From: Posidonia oceanica
Lineage: Eukaryota > Streptophyta > Magnoliopsida > Alismatales > Posidoniaceae
Length of the DNA: 64,000 nucleotides
Direction: 5' to 3'
Assembly (NCBI GenBank): GCA_037176725.1
Contig: JAZBRS010000049.1
Span: 32,976,001 to 33,040,000 of the forward strand
Both the position numbers and the translations under genes were made by a program. Numbering within the stretch: position 1 is the stretch's first letter; each line of letters begins with the position of its first letter. Positions 22,701 to 33,313 of this stretch are shown here, in pieces. The notes beneath the pieces are model-generated. The model did not search any database. It was not told the DNA's origin and saw nothing but the letters and a program-made list of their open reading frames with translations.

Positions 22701-24764
22701 TCGTCATGGCGGAGAACATTGAGAAGGAGCGGATCGAGGCAGTCTCCCCCGTCTCTTCACAAGCTATCCCGTTTGACCTTGAGACTTCCGAAGCCTTGTA
22801 TCGCGTTAACCGATGCGAGCCAGTTAACTTCATTCCTGATCTTGAACGCGCCAACTCCTTGGTCGTTCACAACAACCCCTTTCGAATGGTCGAGAATGTA
22901 TGTCACAGGTGGGGTTACATAAAGGGTACACCGCTCAGGCGTCACGGCCAGGGGATCGCAGAGCCGATCGTAGTGGCGGAGCGGAGGAAATCTGAAGGCC
23001 TTGGTTATGTGCCCAAGCCCAGCGAAGATCATGGCTTTCAAATGAAAGATCAGGAACCTACCATCCCCAGAGACCTCACTAACTTCACCAGTGCAGGAGT
23101 TCTGGGATCAACTGATGATCAAGTCACGGTGCCAACAGAAGATTGGCTCTGCATTGAGGACTACTACTCGGATGAGGAACAGTCTGGCACAACAGAGGCA
23201 GTCCCAACTGGCAGTAAGGCTCTGGTCAATACAGAAGCGCCCTGGTCAGTTTGTTTGGCTCTTCCTTCAGCAGATACAGCAGACAAATTAGCAGGCTCTG
23301 TGGCAGAATTGACAAGCTCTAACATTCCTACAGCCACATCTGCATTACAAGCACAGGCAGCAGCAGCAGCTCAGAAGTTAGAGACACTCCTTCTAGCACA
23401 ATCAGGCAGGCTACCTGCGGTCGTAGTCGCATCAGTACCGCTGTCACTCTCTCTGGAGGGACAGTCAGTCAACTCAATCAGCAGCGTGACTCGGCCCGCT
23501 TCAGCAGCCGCATCACCGAGAATGCAGTCGGCGCAGTCCGCTTCACATCCTCCTGCCGCAAAACAGCAACTCTCATGGCACGACCCCATGGCGTCAGAGG
23601 CCGCACTCTCACCACCAGATGCAGAGGACCAATTGAGCATCATAGTTTCCCAGCCCTTGAGCCCTCAGAAGAGCACCTCTGCCTACCCTCAAACTGCAAC
23701 AGTGACCCTGGCAGCGTACCCGTCTGTGGCTCTGCTGACTAGTCTATTTGGATCTCCCATGCCGAAGCTGCCGCTATCAAGCGCGCCCGTGAGCCAGACC
23801 ATGCAAGTACCAAGGGCAGCGATCCATCTTGCAGCCGGGCCAGTGCCGTAGGCCCCCAGCGCCTACTATGTCGACTCACCCTCAGATGAGGAGGAAGGAG
23901 TGGCGATAGAAGCCTAGGTCGACTCATGAATGTCCGACTTAGAGCTACTTTATCAAGAACAGCTCAAGTCGATAGCAGAAGACCTGGCAGAGCACCAAGC
24001 CGCTGAAAGGAAAGGGAAAGCCGTGGCTACGGACCCTCCCCTGCGAGAAGACCATGCCTCTATCATGGTCCTGGAAGAAGATTCAGCAATACCGGACTCC
24101 CCTAGACCAGATGAGCTCATTACCCTCACTTAGGCAGTGTAGCAAGCGACAGTACCCAGATCAGCCGCCAGTCCGGCATACCCTCCACGAGCACATTGGA
24201 AGACTCAGAGGAGGAAGCACTAGCAGTCCAAGCAGCAGCAGTAACAGAGCAGAAAGCAAAATCAGCAACAGAATTGTCTGCAGCCTCAGTAGCAAAGCCA
24301 TCAGCAGTATCAGTGGCAGAATTAGCAAGGCCCTCAGCAGTATCAGTGGCAGAATTAGCAAGGCCCTCAGCAGTATCAGCAGAGCACTCAGCAAAATCAG
24401 TCAGGCCAGAGCAGACAGTAGAAGTTGCCGGGACGGAGGTCGCACACCGAGGCTACAAGAATACTCGAGTAAGCGTGACCATCCTGAAGCGTCACCAGGG
24501 CCAAGCAGCGGAACATATACACTCTTTTGACATCACAAATCCTTCTTTTGAGAAAGAGATCCTCTCAGAACTTATCGCTTATGGAGAGGAGGATGATACG
24601 GGCGAGGATGAGACTGACGAACCATTGCCCGAGTTCTGGCCCTACGACGACGACCCAGAAGGCCCCAACCTTCATGTTGAAGAAGAAACAAAGGTTGTCA
24701 ATATCGGCACAGCTGAGGAAGTCAGAGAAGTTCGCATCAGTGCTCAACTATCCCCCAAGCTCGA
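22701..24764 (+). pseudogene. Protease-RT linker, low complexity
   Basis: Long Ala/Ser/Gln/Pro-rich linker with repeats such as AELARPSAVSV (24300-24390). The reading frame changes between 24130 and 24196. Its C-terminal acidic part (EEDDTGEDETDEPLPEFWPY) precedes the RT. Such a variable linker between PR and RT is usual in Tat elements. No domain was recognised. Confidence 0.6.
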
Positions 24765-25628
24765 GCAAAGTTCATCGCATTCCTAAAAGAATATGCGGAT
24801 GTCTTCGCCTGGAGTTATGAAGATATAGTTGGCCTTGACATAGAGATAGTGGTGCACAATCTATCCCTAGACGCAGATGCCAAGCCAGTAAAGCAGAAGT
24901 TGAGAAGATGGCGACCACAGTGGCTGCTTATGATCAAAGAAGAGATCATGAAACAACACAAAGTCAATTTTCTCAAGGTCGTCCTCTATCCTGAGTGGCT
25001 GGCAAACATTGTACCTGTGCCCATGAAAGATGGCCGCGTCCGGATCTGCATCGACTATAGGGACTTAAACAAGGCGAGTCCCAAGGACGACTTCCCATTG
25101 CCTCACATTGACGTCCTAGTCGACAATACAGCGGGCCACAAGATGCTCTCCTTCATGGACGGCTTTTCTGGATACAATCAGATCAAAATGGCAGAAGAAG
25201 ACATGGAAAAGATTTCATTCATCACTCCTTGGGGAGTCTTCTGCTACCAAGTCATGCCGTTCGGGCTGAAGAATGCTGGCGCAACCTATCAGAGGGCCAT
25301 GATTGCGTTGTTCCATGACCTCATGCACCAAGAAGTGGAGGTCTATGTAGATGACATGATTGCTAAAACCAAAGAGCCTGAAGATCAACTTGCCTGTCTA
25401 AAGAAGCTCTTTACCCGTCTACGGAAGTACAAGCTGCGCCTGAACCCCAACAAGTGTGTATTCGGGGTGTCATCTGGCAAACTGCTGGGCTACATTGTTA
25501 GCCAAAGGGGGATTGAGGTAGACCTGATGATGGCAAAAGCCATCGTGGATATGCCACCCCCTCGGACTGAAAAGGAGGTCAGAGGTCTGCTTGGGCGTTT
25601 ACAATACATCAGTCGCTTCATTGCGTAG
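24765..25628 (+). pseudogene. Reverse transcriptase domain
   Basis: Shows YADVFAWSYEDIVGL, RICIDYRDLNKASPKDDFPL, FMDGFSGYNQI, VMPFGLKNAGATYQR and the catalytic YVDDM (25344-25358), then LGYIVSQRGIEVD and the thumb. All catalytic aspartates (D in FMDGF and the DD pair) are present. The stop at 25626 replaces an expected Gln (RFIA-stop-LTPIC), a CAG-to-TAG change. Confidence 0.85.
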
Positions 25629-26200
25629 CTTACGCCCATCTGTGAGCCTATATTCAAGCTCCTGAAGAAGAATGCGCAGATTCATTGGAGCGAGGAGTGT
25701 CAGGCGGCATTTGCCAAGATCAAGCAGCTACTGATTAAGCCTCCTGTCTTGGTTCCCCCCACTCCAGGGAGATCCTTGCTTCTCTACCATTCTACCACGC
25801 AGCATTCCATGGACACCGTCTTGGGCCAACATGACGAATCTGGTAGAAAGGAGCGCGCCATCTACTACCAGAGCAAGAAGTTCAATGAATGTGAAGCCAG
25901 GTACAGTACAATAGAGAAGACCTGCCTGTCCCTCATCTGGGCTGCACAGAAACTAAGGCATTACATGATGGCATACCTAGTCCAGCTCTTATGCCGGCAT
26001 GATCCAATCAAGTTCCTCTTTCAAAAACCGACCATGGTAGGTAGATGTGCTAAGTGGCAGGTGCTACTGTCTCACCTTTGTCACGCAAAAATCGATGAAG
26101 GGTCAAGCAATGGCGGACCATCATGCTGATCTCCCACTGCTTGAATATCAACCACTCCAGACGCAGTTTCCAGACGAAGACATTCTGCTGCAATGGAGGA
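25629..26200 (+). pseudogene. RNase H domain
   Basis: LTPICEPIFKLLKKN is followed by AIYYQSKKFNECEARYSTIEKTCLSLIWAAQKLRHYM, typical of gypsy RNase H. The first catalytic Asp position has drifted (STTQHSMDTVLGQ). A frame change near 26085 leads to KGQAMADHHADLPLLEYQPL in the next frame. Confidence 0.75.
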
Positions 26201-26717
26201 CTCTGAAGACAAAGACCCTAAAGATCAGGAGCAATGGCAGCTGTACTTTGATGGTGTCGTAAACAAAAAAGGCCGAGGCGTAGGCACAGTGCTGACAACG
26301 CCTTAAGGACAGATGATTCCCTTCTCCAGGAGGCTGACCTTCAAATGCACCAACAACGAAGCAGAGTACGAGGCATGCATCCTAGGACTGAATGTCGCCC
26401 TTGAGCATGAGGTACAGAAGCTACTGGTGCACGGCGATGCTATGCTGGTGATCTCTCAAGTCAATGGCGAGTCGAAAACGAAAGATCCGAAGCTATTGCC
26501 ATATCATGAACACCTGCTGAAGCTGATAGAACAATTTGCAAGCATCCGCTTCACATACATGAACCGGGCAAGGAACGCATATGCAGATGTGCTAGCTACC
26601 TTGGCGTCCTGGCTCAGCATACCTGAAGACAGCACAGTGGATGTATCCGTTACTCGCATTGAGCAGCCTGCACACTATATGAGCATTGAAGAGGCAGATC
26701 CAACAACAGAGGAGTAG
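26201..26717 (+). pseudogene. Second, archaeal-type RNase H (aRNH)
   Basis: LYFDGVVNKKGRGVG, then NNEAEYEACILGLNVALE, VHGDAMLVISQV and RNAYADVLATLASW give the D-E-D-D pattern. A second RNase H after the first is the hallmark of the Tat lineage. A stop breaks it near 26304 (expected Gln or Glu) and the frame ends at 26717. Confidence 0.8.
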
Positions 26718-27961
26718 CCCTGGTACAAAGACATAAAAGCTTTCTTGGAATCTGGCAGCTTTCCACCTGGTACCTCACCAGTGGACAAGAGAACTCTGAC
26801 GCGTCTGGTGTCAAAGTATGTATTAGGGGCGGGACAGTTATACAAAAGATGATACAATCAAATGCTCCTACGCTGCCTGAACAAATCAAAGGCTGATGCG
26901 CTGATGCTTCAAGTGCATGTGGGGACCTGCGGCCCTCACATGAATGGCATCCTCCTAGCCAAGAAAATAATGCAGCAAGGATACTACTAGCTGACCAAGG
27001 AAGTTGACTGCTGCCGATTCGTGCGCAGATGCCATAACTGCCAAATGCATGGCAACTTTATTCGGGCGCCCCCTCAAGAACTGCACAGCATGTCGTCGCC
27101 ATGGCCCTTCTCCACCTGGGGGATTGATGTTGTTGGCGCCATCCATCCTCCAGCTTCTAGTGGTCATCGTTACATTCTGGTAGCGATTGATTACTTCACT
27201 AAATGGGTGGAAGCGACCTCCTACAAGACAGTGACTGCCGTGGCTACGGAAAAATTCATCAGAAACAATATCATAGCCCGGTATGGGGTCCCGCATGCAA
27301 TTATATCTGACAGTGGCACAAATTTCATTGCTAAGAGGATCGAAGACTATCTGCAGAGCTTCAATATCAAACATCACAGATTCTCGCCTTACCGGCCACA
27401 GATGAACGGTGCAGTGGAGTCCGCCAACAAAAATCTGGTCAAATCCTAAAGAAAATGGCAGAAACTCATAAGGACTAGCACGACAAGCTTCCTTACGCAC
27501 TATGGGCATATAGGACTTCTGTCCGTACTTCAACAGGTGCCACCCCATACTCTCTGGTGTATGGTAGGGAGGCGGTGCTGCTCGTCGAGGTAGAGGTCCC
27601 CTCACTACGAATCCTACGCGAAGCTGAGTTGGATGAAGCAGAATGGGTCGAAGACCGCTGCGTCCAACTGAACCTGATTGATGAGCACAGGCTGCAAGCT
27701 ATGCATAATGCTCACTGCTATCAAAAGAGAATGGCCAGGTCTTACTTGAAGAAAGTTCAACCAAGAGGCTTCCAGATAGGCGACCTTGTTCTGTGTGCCA
27801 TTCACTTGCCAGATGGTCGAGGGAAATTCCGACCTAACTGGCGTGGCCCCTTTGTAGCAAAGCAAGTCTTTTCGAGCGGCGCCGTAACCCTTGAGGATAT
27901 GGATCAAGTCGAGCAGTCTGAGCCCGTCAACCTCTGCTACCTCAAGAAGTACTATCAGTAG
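26718..27961 (+). pseudogene. Integrase domain
   Basis: Zinc-binding HVGTCGPH...CCRFVRRCHNC is followed by the core with Asp at 27126 (GIDVVG), Asp at 27309 (ISDSGTNF) and Glu at 27417 (GAVESANKN). That leaves 35 residues between the last two, a DD35E integrase. Stops at 26988 (expected Trp) and 27476 (expected Trp) and a frame change near 27440 disable it. The C-terminal part (27557-27961) has the GDLVLCAIHLPDGRGKFRPN segment and no chromodomain is visible. Confidence 0.85.
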
Positions 27962-29457
27962 CTGAAGGCGGCCCCGTTGCAGATACTCTTCTCCCACCTA
28001 CACACTTACATTCTCACTTCTTGCATTCCCATCCTACCTGCATCTACTATCTTGTCTCTTACTTTTGTTCTTGAACATGCACTCATGCTTCTTCTACCTA
28101 CTCATGCATCAACTGTTCTCAAATCATCATCATCATCCTCTCAAAACATGCATCAACTCTTTTCAAATCATCATCGTCATCCTCTTAAGTCACTTACTGC
28201 ATCTTCTGCCCGGTGATGAAAACCGGAAGTGCTTGCCTGCTCTGGAAAGAGTCCACCCTGCCTCACCCGGCACTACTTAGACGCCTTAGCAAGTGAGGGA
28301 GCCACCACCAATCAGGACAGGCGAACTACCTAAAACTCGTAAGGACATACACCTCTGAGGGAGAAAAAAATGCTAGGATGTGAGTTGAAAAAGTGAGAAT
28401 AGACATCTAGGCTTGGGCACGTCCAAGGAACAGAAGACGAAGACAGAAGCCACCCTAGAGATAAGGGTGTGCAGTCTAACCTTGCTCATTCTACCCATCA
28501 CATAGCAGACCCGAAGCCCACATTCAGCACAACCCAAACACCCTTCCTTTTACCTCTGAAATGGGGCTAGCAAAAGCATGAAAAAAAAAAAGGAGAAAAA
28601 GAAATCAAACAAGCAAACAAAAACACAAAAAAGAGAGAAAAAGCAAGCAAAGAAAAGAAAAAAGAAAGAAAGAAAAGGAAAAGGGGTTGGGCAAGATTTA
28701 GCCCGAAAATACAGGCGACATCATCCCTCTGTACCTTACAAGAAACCCAAGGGTGTAAGCCTAAAAGGGTCTACCACTTCCCTCCAAAAACAAACACCTA
28801 CCATCTCCTAGTGAGGGACAGAGAAAGACTGCATACCCATGAGGGAGAAATCAAAAAAGAGAGGAGAAAAAGTAGGTGTAGGTCCTGAGAGCTCGGCAGG
28901 TAACCTGTCCTCACCCTACCACCAACTGTATACTGCCAACACCCATTCCAGAGTGCCACCAGCAAGCTAAGAGTCCAAGTAGGGCCCAGTGAGTCAGGGA
29001 TCACTCCCTTCCTCTGCAGCAGGCACCAAAGCACTCCGTATGCTGAGGGCACCAAAGCATACGAATCATTTCTTAAGCATACCAACCTGCATCATGCATA
29101 CATGCATCTTCAATCATCCTTTCCTTCCTATCAATCATCCCACTCTGCAACTCGCTTCAACTCTGAGACAATACTCCTTGCCAAGCACGCATTGACGCCG
29201 TTCGAGTTGCGCTGGTCCAGATCTCCCGCCAAGTCCTCGCCCCGTGTCAACATGACTACTACAGATCTCTCCTGCTTATGATTGCTTAGCTGTTTTACTC
29301 TGATATTAACTACTGAATACATATTGAACTGCTTTATTAGTCTCAGATTCTGCTTTCTGCTAAAGATTATATGCCTGTGTGATCTGACTATCTACAGTAT
29401 TGACAACAGGTACCTTCAAGCTCTGCAGCATCTGCCTGTACCCCTGCGGCCTGAGCC
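27962..29457 (+). other. Spacer between pol and the downstream ORF of A1
   Basis: Non-coding. Holds CATCAT-rich DNA (28110-28190), an A/G-rich tract (28575-28690) and a possible 3' splice site just before the next gene (TATTGACAACAG/G near 29410). How the downstream ORF is expressed cannot be told. Confidence 0.45.
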
Positions 29458-30660
29458 ATGGGATATCCAACTCTTGAAACCCCAGTGCACTGTTCTGAAG
29501 TCCTGCGGGGCTGGATTGGCAAGCTTACTCAGGAAGACTGCGAGAAGCTGCGCCTCTGGGGCATACCCACAAAACTGCTGAAAGCGGCTGATGTCGAAGT
29601 GAGCCGTCATCTTCTGTGCGTTGCCGCAAGATTCTGGAAGCCGGCGCACCATGTCTTCCGCTTCGGAAGAACTGAACTGACACGTACTCTGGAGGAGGTG
29701 CGCCGCATCTGTGGCTTCTCCCGGCTGATGGGACCGCCCATTTTCATGAGGCGTGACAAATACATAGCGGTCCTCTGCAAGCTATCTGGGCTATCTACTG
29801 ACAGGTGCCAGCAAAGACTGATTTGCACCAGCGGCCCCGCGCCCATGCTGCGCTTGCATTATTTTGATGAAATCATAGACAAGCGTGCTGAACTCGGAGA
29901 TGATTTGTGGCTTCGGGGATTTGTCACCCGATTTCTGGGAAAGCTGATCTTCACTCATGGCCGGATGACAGTCGTGATAAAAATTCCTGAAATCGCATTA
30001 GCTGTGGTGACTAGGCAGATCGACCTGGCACCAGTCGTCTTGGCTGAAACTTACTGCGGACTAGACCGCATCTCCCACCACTGTCGCCACTTCCACGGCT
30101 GCGGAGTGCTAGTACAGATCTGGCTTGCCGCACATCTTGAACTGGACTTGCTACGCCCCCAGGGCCACTTCATTGAAACGTACTGCAATAGCGGCCACGC
30201 TAGGACAATCAGGAAGGTCCCCGAAGAATACAAGAAGTTATCTAAGCTGACGGACGACACCGTCACCTGGCACATCATCCCGTCTGCGGCTGAGTCCTTT
30301 ACTATCTTCTTCAATACCCGCGACGCGCGACTTATGGTGCTACCTGGATTCACTAGAGGCGTGGAGTATCACCCCATCCAAGTCATGCGGCAGTTCGGAC
30401 TCCAGTAGGGCGCCTTCATAGATAGCACAACCCCAAGACTACTTCAAGCATATCCTTACGGGACAACATCTGCTATAACAAAACTGGCTGATCTCATGTA
30501 GCATGGAGTGCAGTCTACTGACTTGGCATCTGCACTAGGCTCGGGGTGCACTCCCGAATATCTGACGAAGGTACAAGCTTTCTGGCCTATCAATGAGATA
30601 CCTCCTGGCGCTCCTCAGTTCCCTGACTCCAGAAAGGCAAAAAAAGCCAGGACCGACTAG
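29458..30660 (+). pseudogene. Extra sense ORF of A1, DUF7745-like (PMD-related)
   Basis: ATG 29458 opens a frame of 316 codons. The same frame continues past stops at 30406 and 30499 to a final stop at 30658, so the original product was about 400 residues. Visible marks: SRHLLCVAARFWKPAHHVFR, ELTRTLEEVRRICGFSRLMG (the E-L-x-x-T-L-E-E block) and FVTRFLGKLIFTHGRM. Further on come LAPVVLAETYCGLDRISHHC, FHGCGVLVQIWLAAHLE and a basic tail SRKAKKARTD. These fit DUF7745, a domain of plant retrotransposon-associated proteins related to the plant mobile domain. Biochemical function is unknown. It lies downstream of integrase in sense orientation, unlike the antisense genes of family B. Identification is from memory of the family pattern. 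Confidence 0.6.
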
Positions 30661-30939
30661 AACGTCCAAGTAATTGTCTGCCTTTTTTCTGCTGTAAACT
30701 TTTGGCCTGTCACAGGCATGTAATCAAGTTCAGTCAATACAAAGGCGTTCTGAGCCACCTGTTTGCATTTCAAATCTACTTCAAGTGCATACATCATCAT
30801 ATCAATCATATCTGCAGGGCCCCTGGCCAAACTTGCTGCCAAACACAGCAGGAAAGTCCTCATCAGTCAACCCAACCGCTGACCCATGACATCTGAGCAA
30901 ACAAGCTACCGGGCACCGTCATCCGGATCTTCATCAACG
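30661..30939. other. Spacer after the DUF7745-like gene
   Basis: Non-coding, no recognisable feature. Confidence 0.4.
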
Positions 30940-31195
30940 GGCTGGCACCCCCAACTACTCGGCGATAGGTCCGTCAACCTGTCATCATCTTTGGGCTAGT
31001 ACCCCAAACTACTCGTCTGGCAAACACGACAGTTTTGTCTTCATCCTCTGCTTTCGATGCCAATGATGCGTTGGCCAAACCCTGGTATCATCCTGATACC
31101 AGGGGCATCTTTTGATCGCCCCTTGGTATCGTTCTCCCTTTCTTTCCCTCATGATAATCCTGGTATCATGAGATGATTCGCTCTCGCGAAACCCA
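30940..31195 (+). repeat. GATAGG/GATACC dyads at the start of the 3' field
   Basis: Holds a GCGATAGGTCCGTCAACCTG unit and a near-perfect hairpin at 31081-31103: stem CCTGGTATCA, loop TCC, stem TGATACCAGG. A second incomplete GGTATC...GATACC pair follows. The 1-2802 remnant has homologous units. Confidence 0.7.
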
Positions 31196-31592
31196 TTCAT
31201 TTGCCGGCCGATAAGTCTGACATCTTATCATGTCTTTCCCTTTGCCGGCCGATAAGTCCGATATCTTATCATTCCTTTATCCCCTCTTTGCCGGCCGATA
31301 AGTCCGATATCTTATCACTCTATTCTTTCATTTATTTGCCGGCCGATAAGTCTGATATCTTATCATCTCTTTCCCTTTGCCGGCTGATAAGTCCGATATC
31401 TTATCATTCCTCTATCCCCTCTTTGCCGGCCGATAAGTCCGATATCTTATCGTTCTATTCTTTTATTCCTTTGCCGGCCGATAAGTCCGATATCTTATCA
31501 TTTCTTTCCCTTTGCTGGTCGATAAGTCCGATATCTTATCATTCCTTTATCCTCTCTTTGCCGGCCGATAAGTCCGACATCTTATCAATCTT
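31196..31592 (+). repeat. GATAAG...CTTATC dyad array
   Basis: Nine copies of TTGCCGGCCGATAAGTCCGA followed by TATCTTATC, spaced 42-48 bp and separated by variable pyrimidine spacers. Each unit holds the GATAAG/CTTATC inverted pair and also the GCCGGC palindrome. The long plus-strand open frame here is just the repeat. Confidence 0.8.
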
Positions 31593-31735
31593 TTTCTTAT
31601 CAATTTCAATCAATCATCAATCAATCAATCAATCATCCTTTTCTTATCAATTTGATCAATCATCAATCAATCAATCAATCAATCCTCCTTTTCTTATCAA
31701 TTTTGATTAATCATCAATCAATCAATCAATCATTG
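31593..31735 (+). repeat. Three-unit TCAATCAATCAATCA array
   Basis: Three units of about 47 bp: CTTTTTCTTATCAATTT followed by a run of ATCAATCA. The open frame is a repeat artefact. Confidence 0.75.
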
Positions 31736-32760
31736 CTCTTTCTGGTTAATAGGACCATAAACTATCATCTTGGGCTGGTGTCTTATCTAGCCCGCAATTG
31801 TGATATACGGCTGACATCCAGTAACTGTCCCTCGTAATTGCACTTTCCGGTTGATAGGGCTGTAAACTATCATTCTCTGGCTGATGATCCAAAACTCATC
31901 ATTGGCTGATATCCGAAACTATCACTTGCAATTACGTTATATGGCTGACATCCAGTAACTGTCCCTTGCAATTGCACTTTCCGGTTGATAGGACCATAAA
32001 CTATCGCTCCCGGTTGATAGGCCCGTAAACTATCGCTCCCGGTTGATAGGCCCGTAAACTATCGCTTTCGGTTGATAGGACCGTAAACTATCACTTGCAA
32101 TTGCATTATACGGCTGATAACCAGTAACTATCCCTCATGATTGCGCTTTCCGGTTGATAGGACCGTAAACTATCGCTCGCGGTTGATAGGCCCGTAAACT
32201 ATCGCTCCCGGTTGATAGGTCCGTAAACTATCGCTTCTGGTTGATAGGTTCGTAAACTATCACTTCCGGTTGATAGAACCGTAAACTGTCGCTGCGCCAA
32301 TCATGTTATACGGCTGATATCCAGTAACTATCACTCGCAAATGCCCTTTCCGGTTGATAGGACCGTAAACTATCGCTCCCGGTTGATAGGCCCGTAAACT
32401 ATCGCTCCCGGTTGATAGGACCGTAAACTATCATTCTCTGGCATTTGCGTTATACGGCTGATAACCAGTAACTATCACTCATGGATTGTGCTTCTGGTTG
32501 ATAGGACCGTAAACTATCACTCCCGGTTGATAGGTCCGTAAACTATCGCTCCCAGTTGATAGGTCTGTAAACTATCGCTTCCGGTTGATAGGATCGTAAA
32601 CTATCTTGCACAATCATGTTTTACGGCTGATATCCAATAACTATCACTCACAACTGCTTCCGGTTGATAGGTCCGTAAACTATCGTTCCCGGTTGATAGG
32701 TCCGTAAACTATCACTTCCGGTTGATAGGACCGTAAACTATCCGGTCGATAAGCCCGACA
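31736..32760 (+). repeat. GATAGG...CTATC dyad array
   Basis: About twenty units of CGGTTGATAGGNCCGTAAAC followed by TATCGCTCC (29 bp) in runs of three to five. The runs are separated by blocks with TTATACGGCTGATATCCAGT and AACTATCACT, giving a loose higher-order period of about 150-200 bp. Every unit has GATAG and CTATC facing each other. Confidence 0.85.
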
Positions 32761-33235
32761 CCTTATCACCCTCTTCGTGCGACTTTGTCCCAGGAAAGCA
32801 AAGTCTCGCATCCCTCTGCGATCAGAGAATCGGCCTCTCTCCCCTCGCACCCTTTTCGCTAGCTTGCTCCCCGGGTGGGGACAAGCTGCACTTTTCTTTC
32901 TCGCCTTGTCGCGCAAGTTTGGCCTGCCTGCCGAGTCTTTGTGCCGCATCGCGTTTCTTTTTCGCATTCTTCTTTTGCATCACCTTTGCACTTTTCTTTT
33001 CTAGCACTGCATACTAGTCCAGCATCATCATCATCCTGTGCTGCATCAGCATTCTTAGCTGCACTAACTTTCGCACTAACATTTGCATCGCATTTGCATT
33101 GGCATGCGTTGCATGCTTTGCATCTCATTCATCTGCACCTGTCCCTTTGCATTGCAGCAACAGGCTACGATTTTCGACGCATCTGCCGAATAAGTAGCTC
33201 ACTCCCATAGCAAACCTCTGCTCCCGTCGGTCTAA
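32761..33235. other. Unique spacer before the polypurine tract
   Basis: Non-coding, T/C-rich and GCAT-rich. No gene is visible. The short open frames on both strands have no domain. Confidence 0.4.
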
Positions 33236-33313
33236 TGGGGTGTCTTGTCAACCCTAAGCAGCGGCCTCGCTTCGCTTGACCTCGCTCAGGGAGGGGCATC
33301 TGTTGACACCCCA
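33236..33313 (+). other. Possible hairpin enclosing the polypurine tract
   Basis: ATGGGGTGTC and GTCAAC (33235-33252, with a small TT bulge) are complementary to the LTR start TGTTGACACCCCAT (33301-33314). The polypurine tract lies in the loop. Confidence 0.4.
33287..33300 (+). promoter_or_regulatory. Polypurine tract of A1
   Basis: CAGGGAGGGGCATC immediately precedes the 3' LTR start TGTTGACACC. Its form parallels the family-B tract. Confidence 0.7.

Larger units (their letters stand above)
19178..27961 (+). pseudogene. Degenerate gag-pol polyprotein of A1
   Basis: Read from ATG 19178 (MAQYVSEPLF). The frame is open in pieces: gag and protease in one frame to about 24130, a linker in another (24196-24760), then reverse transcriptase, RNase H and integrase core in a third, with a last shift near 27440. 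In-frame stops include 19424, 19604, 20315, 20525, 25626, 26715, 26988 and 27476. A one-base deletion near 24763 separates linker and RT. Domain order gag-PR-RT-RH-aRH-IN, with the second RNase H, identifies the Tat lineage. The product would have been the capsid, protease, reverse transcriptase and integrase of the element. It ends in NLCYLKKYYQ, like the NALHLKRYYS end of B1. Confidence 0.85.

Noticed and set aside
20714..23851. A 1045-codon frame as an intact host protein
   Set aside because: It is the C-terminal part of gag plus protease of A1: zinc knuckle at 21188-21229, DNG active site at 22397, continuous with gag upstream through stop codons.
24765..27961. Endogenous pararetrovirus (caulimovirid) as source of the RT
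   Set aside because: LTRs, primer-binding site, polypurine tract, aRNH and a DD35E integrase show an LTR retrotransposon; no movement or coat protein was seen.
31201..31710. 169-codon frame with repeated PADKSDILS
   Set aside because: Translation of the GATAAG dyad array; spacing is irregular and not a multiple of three throughout.
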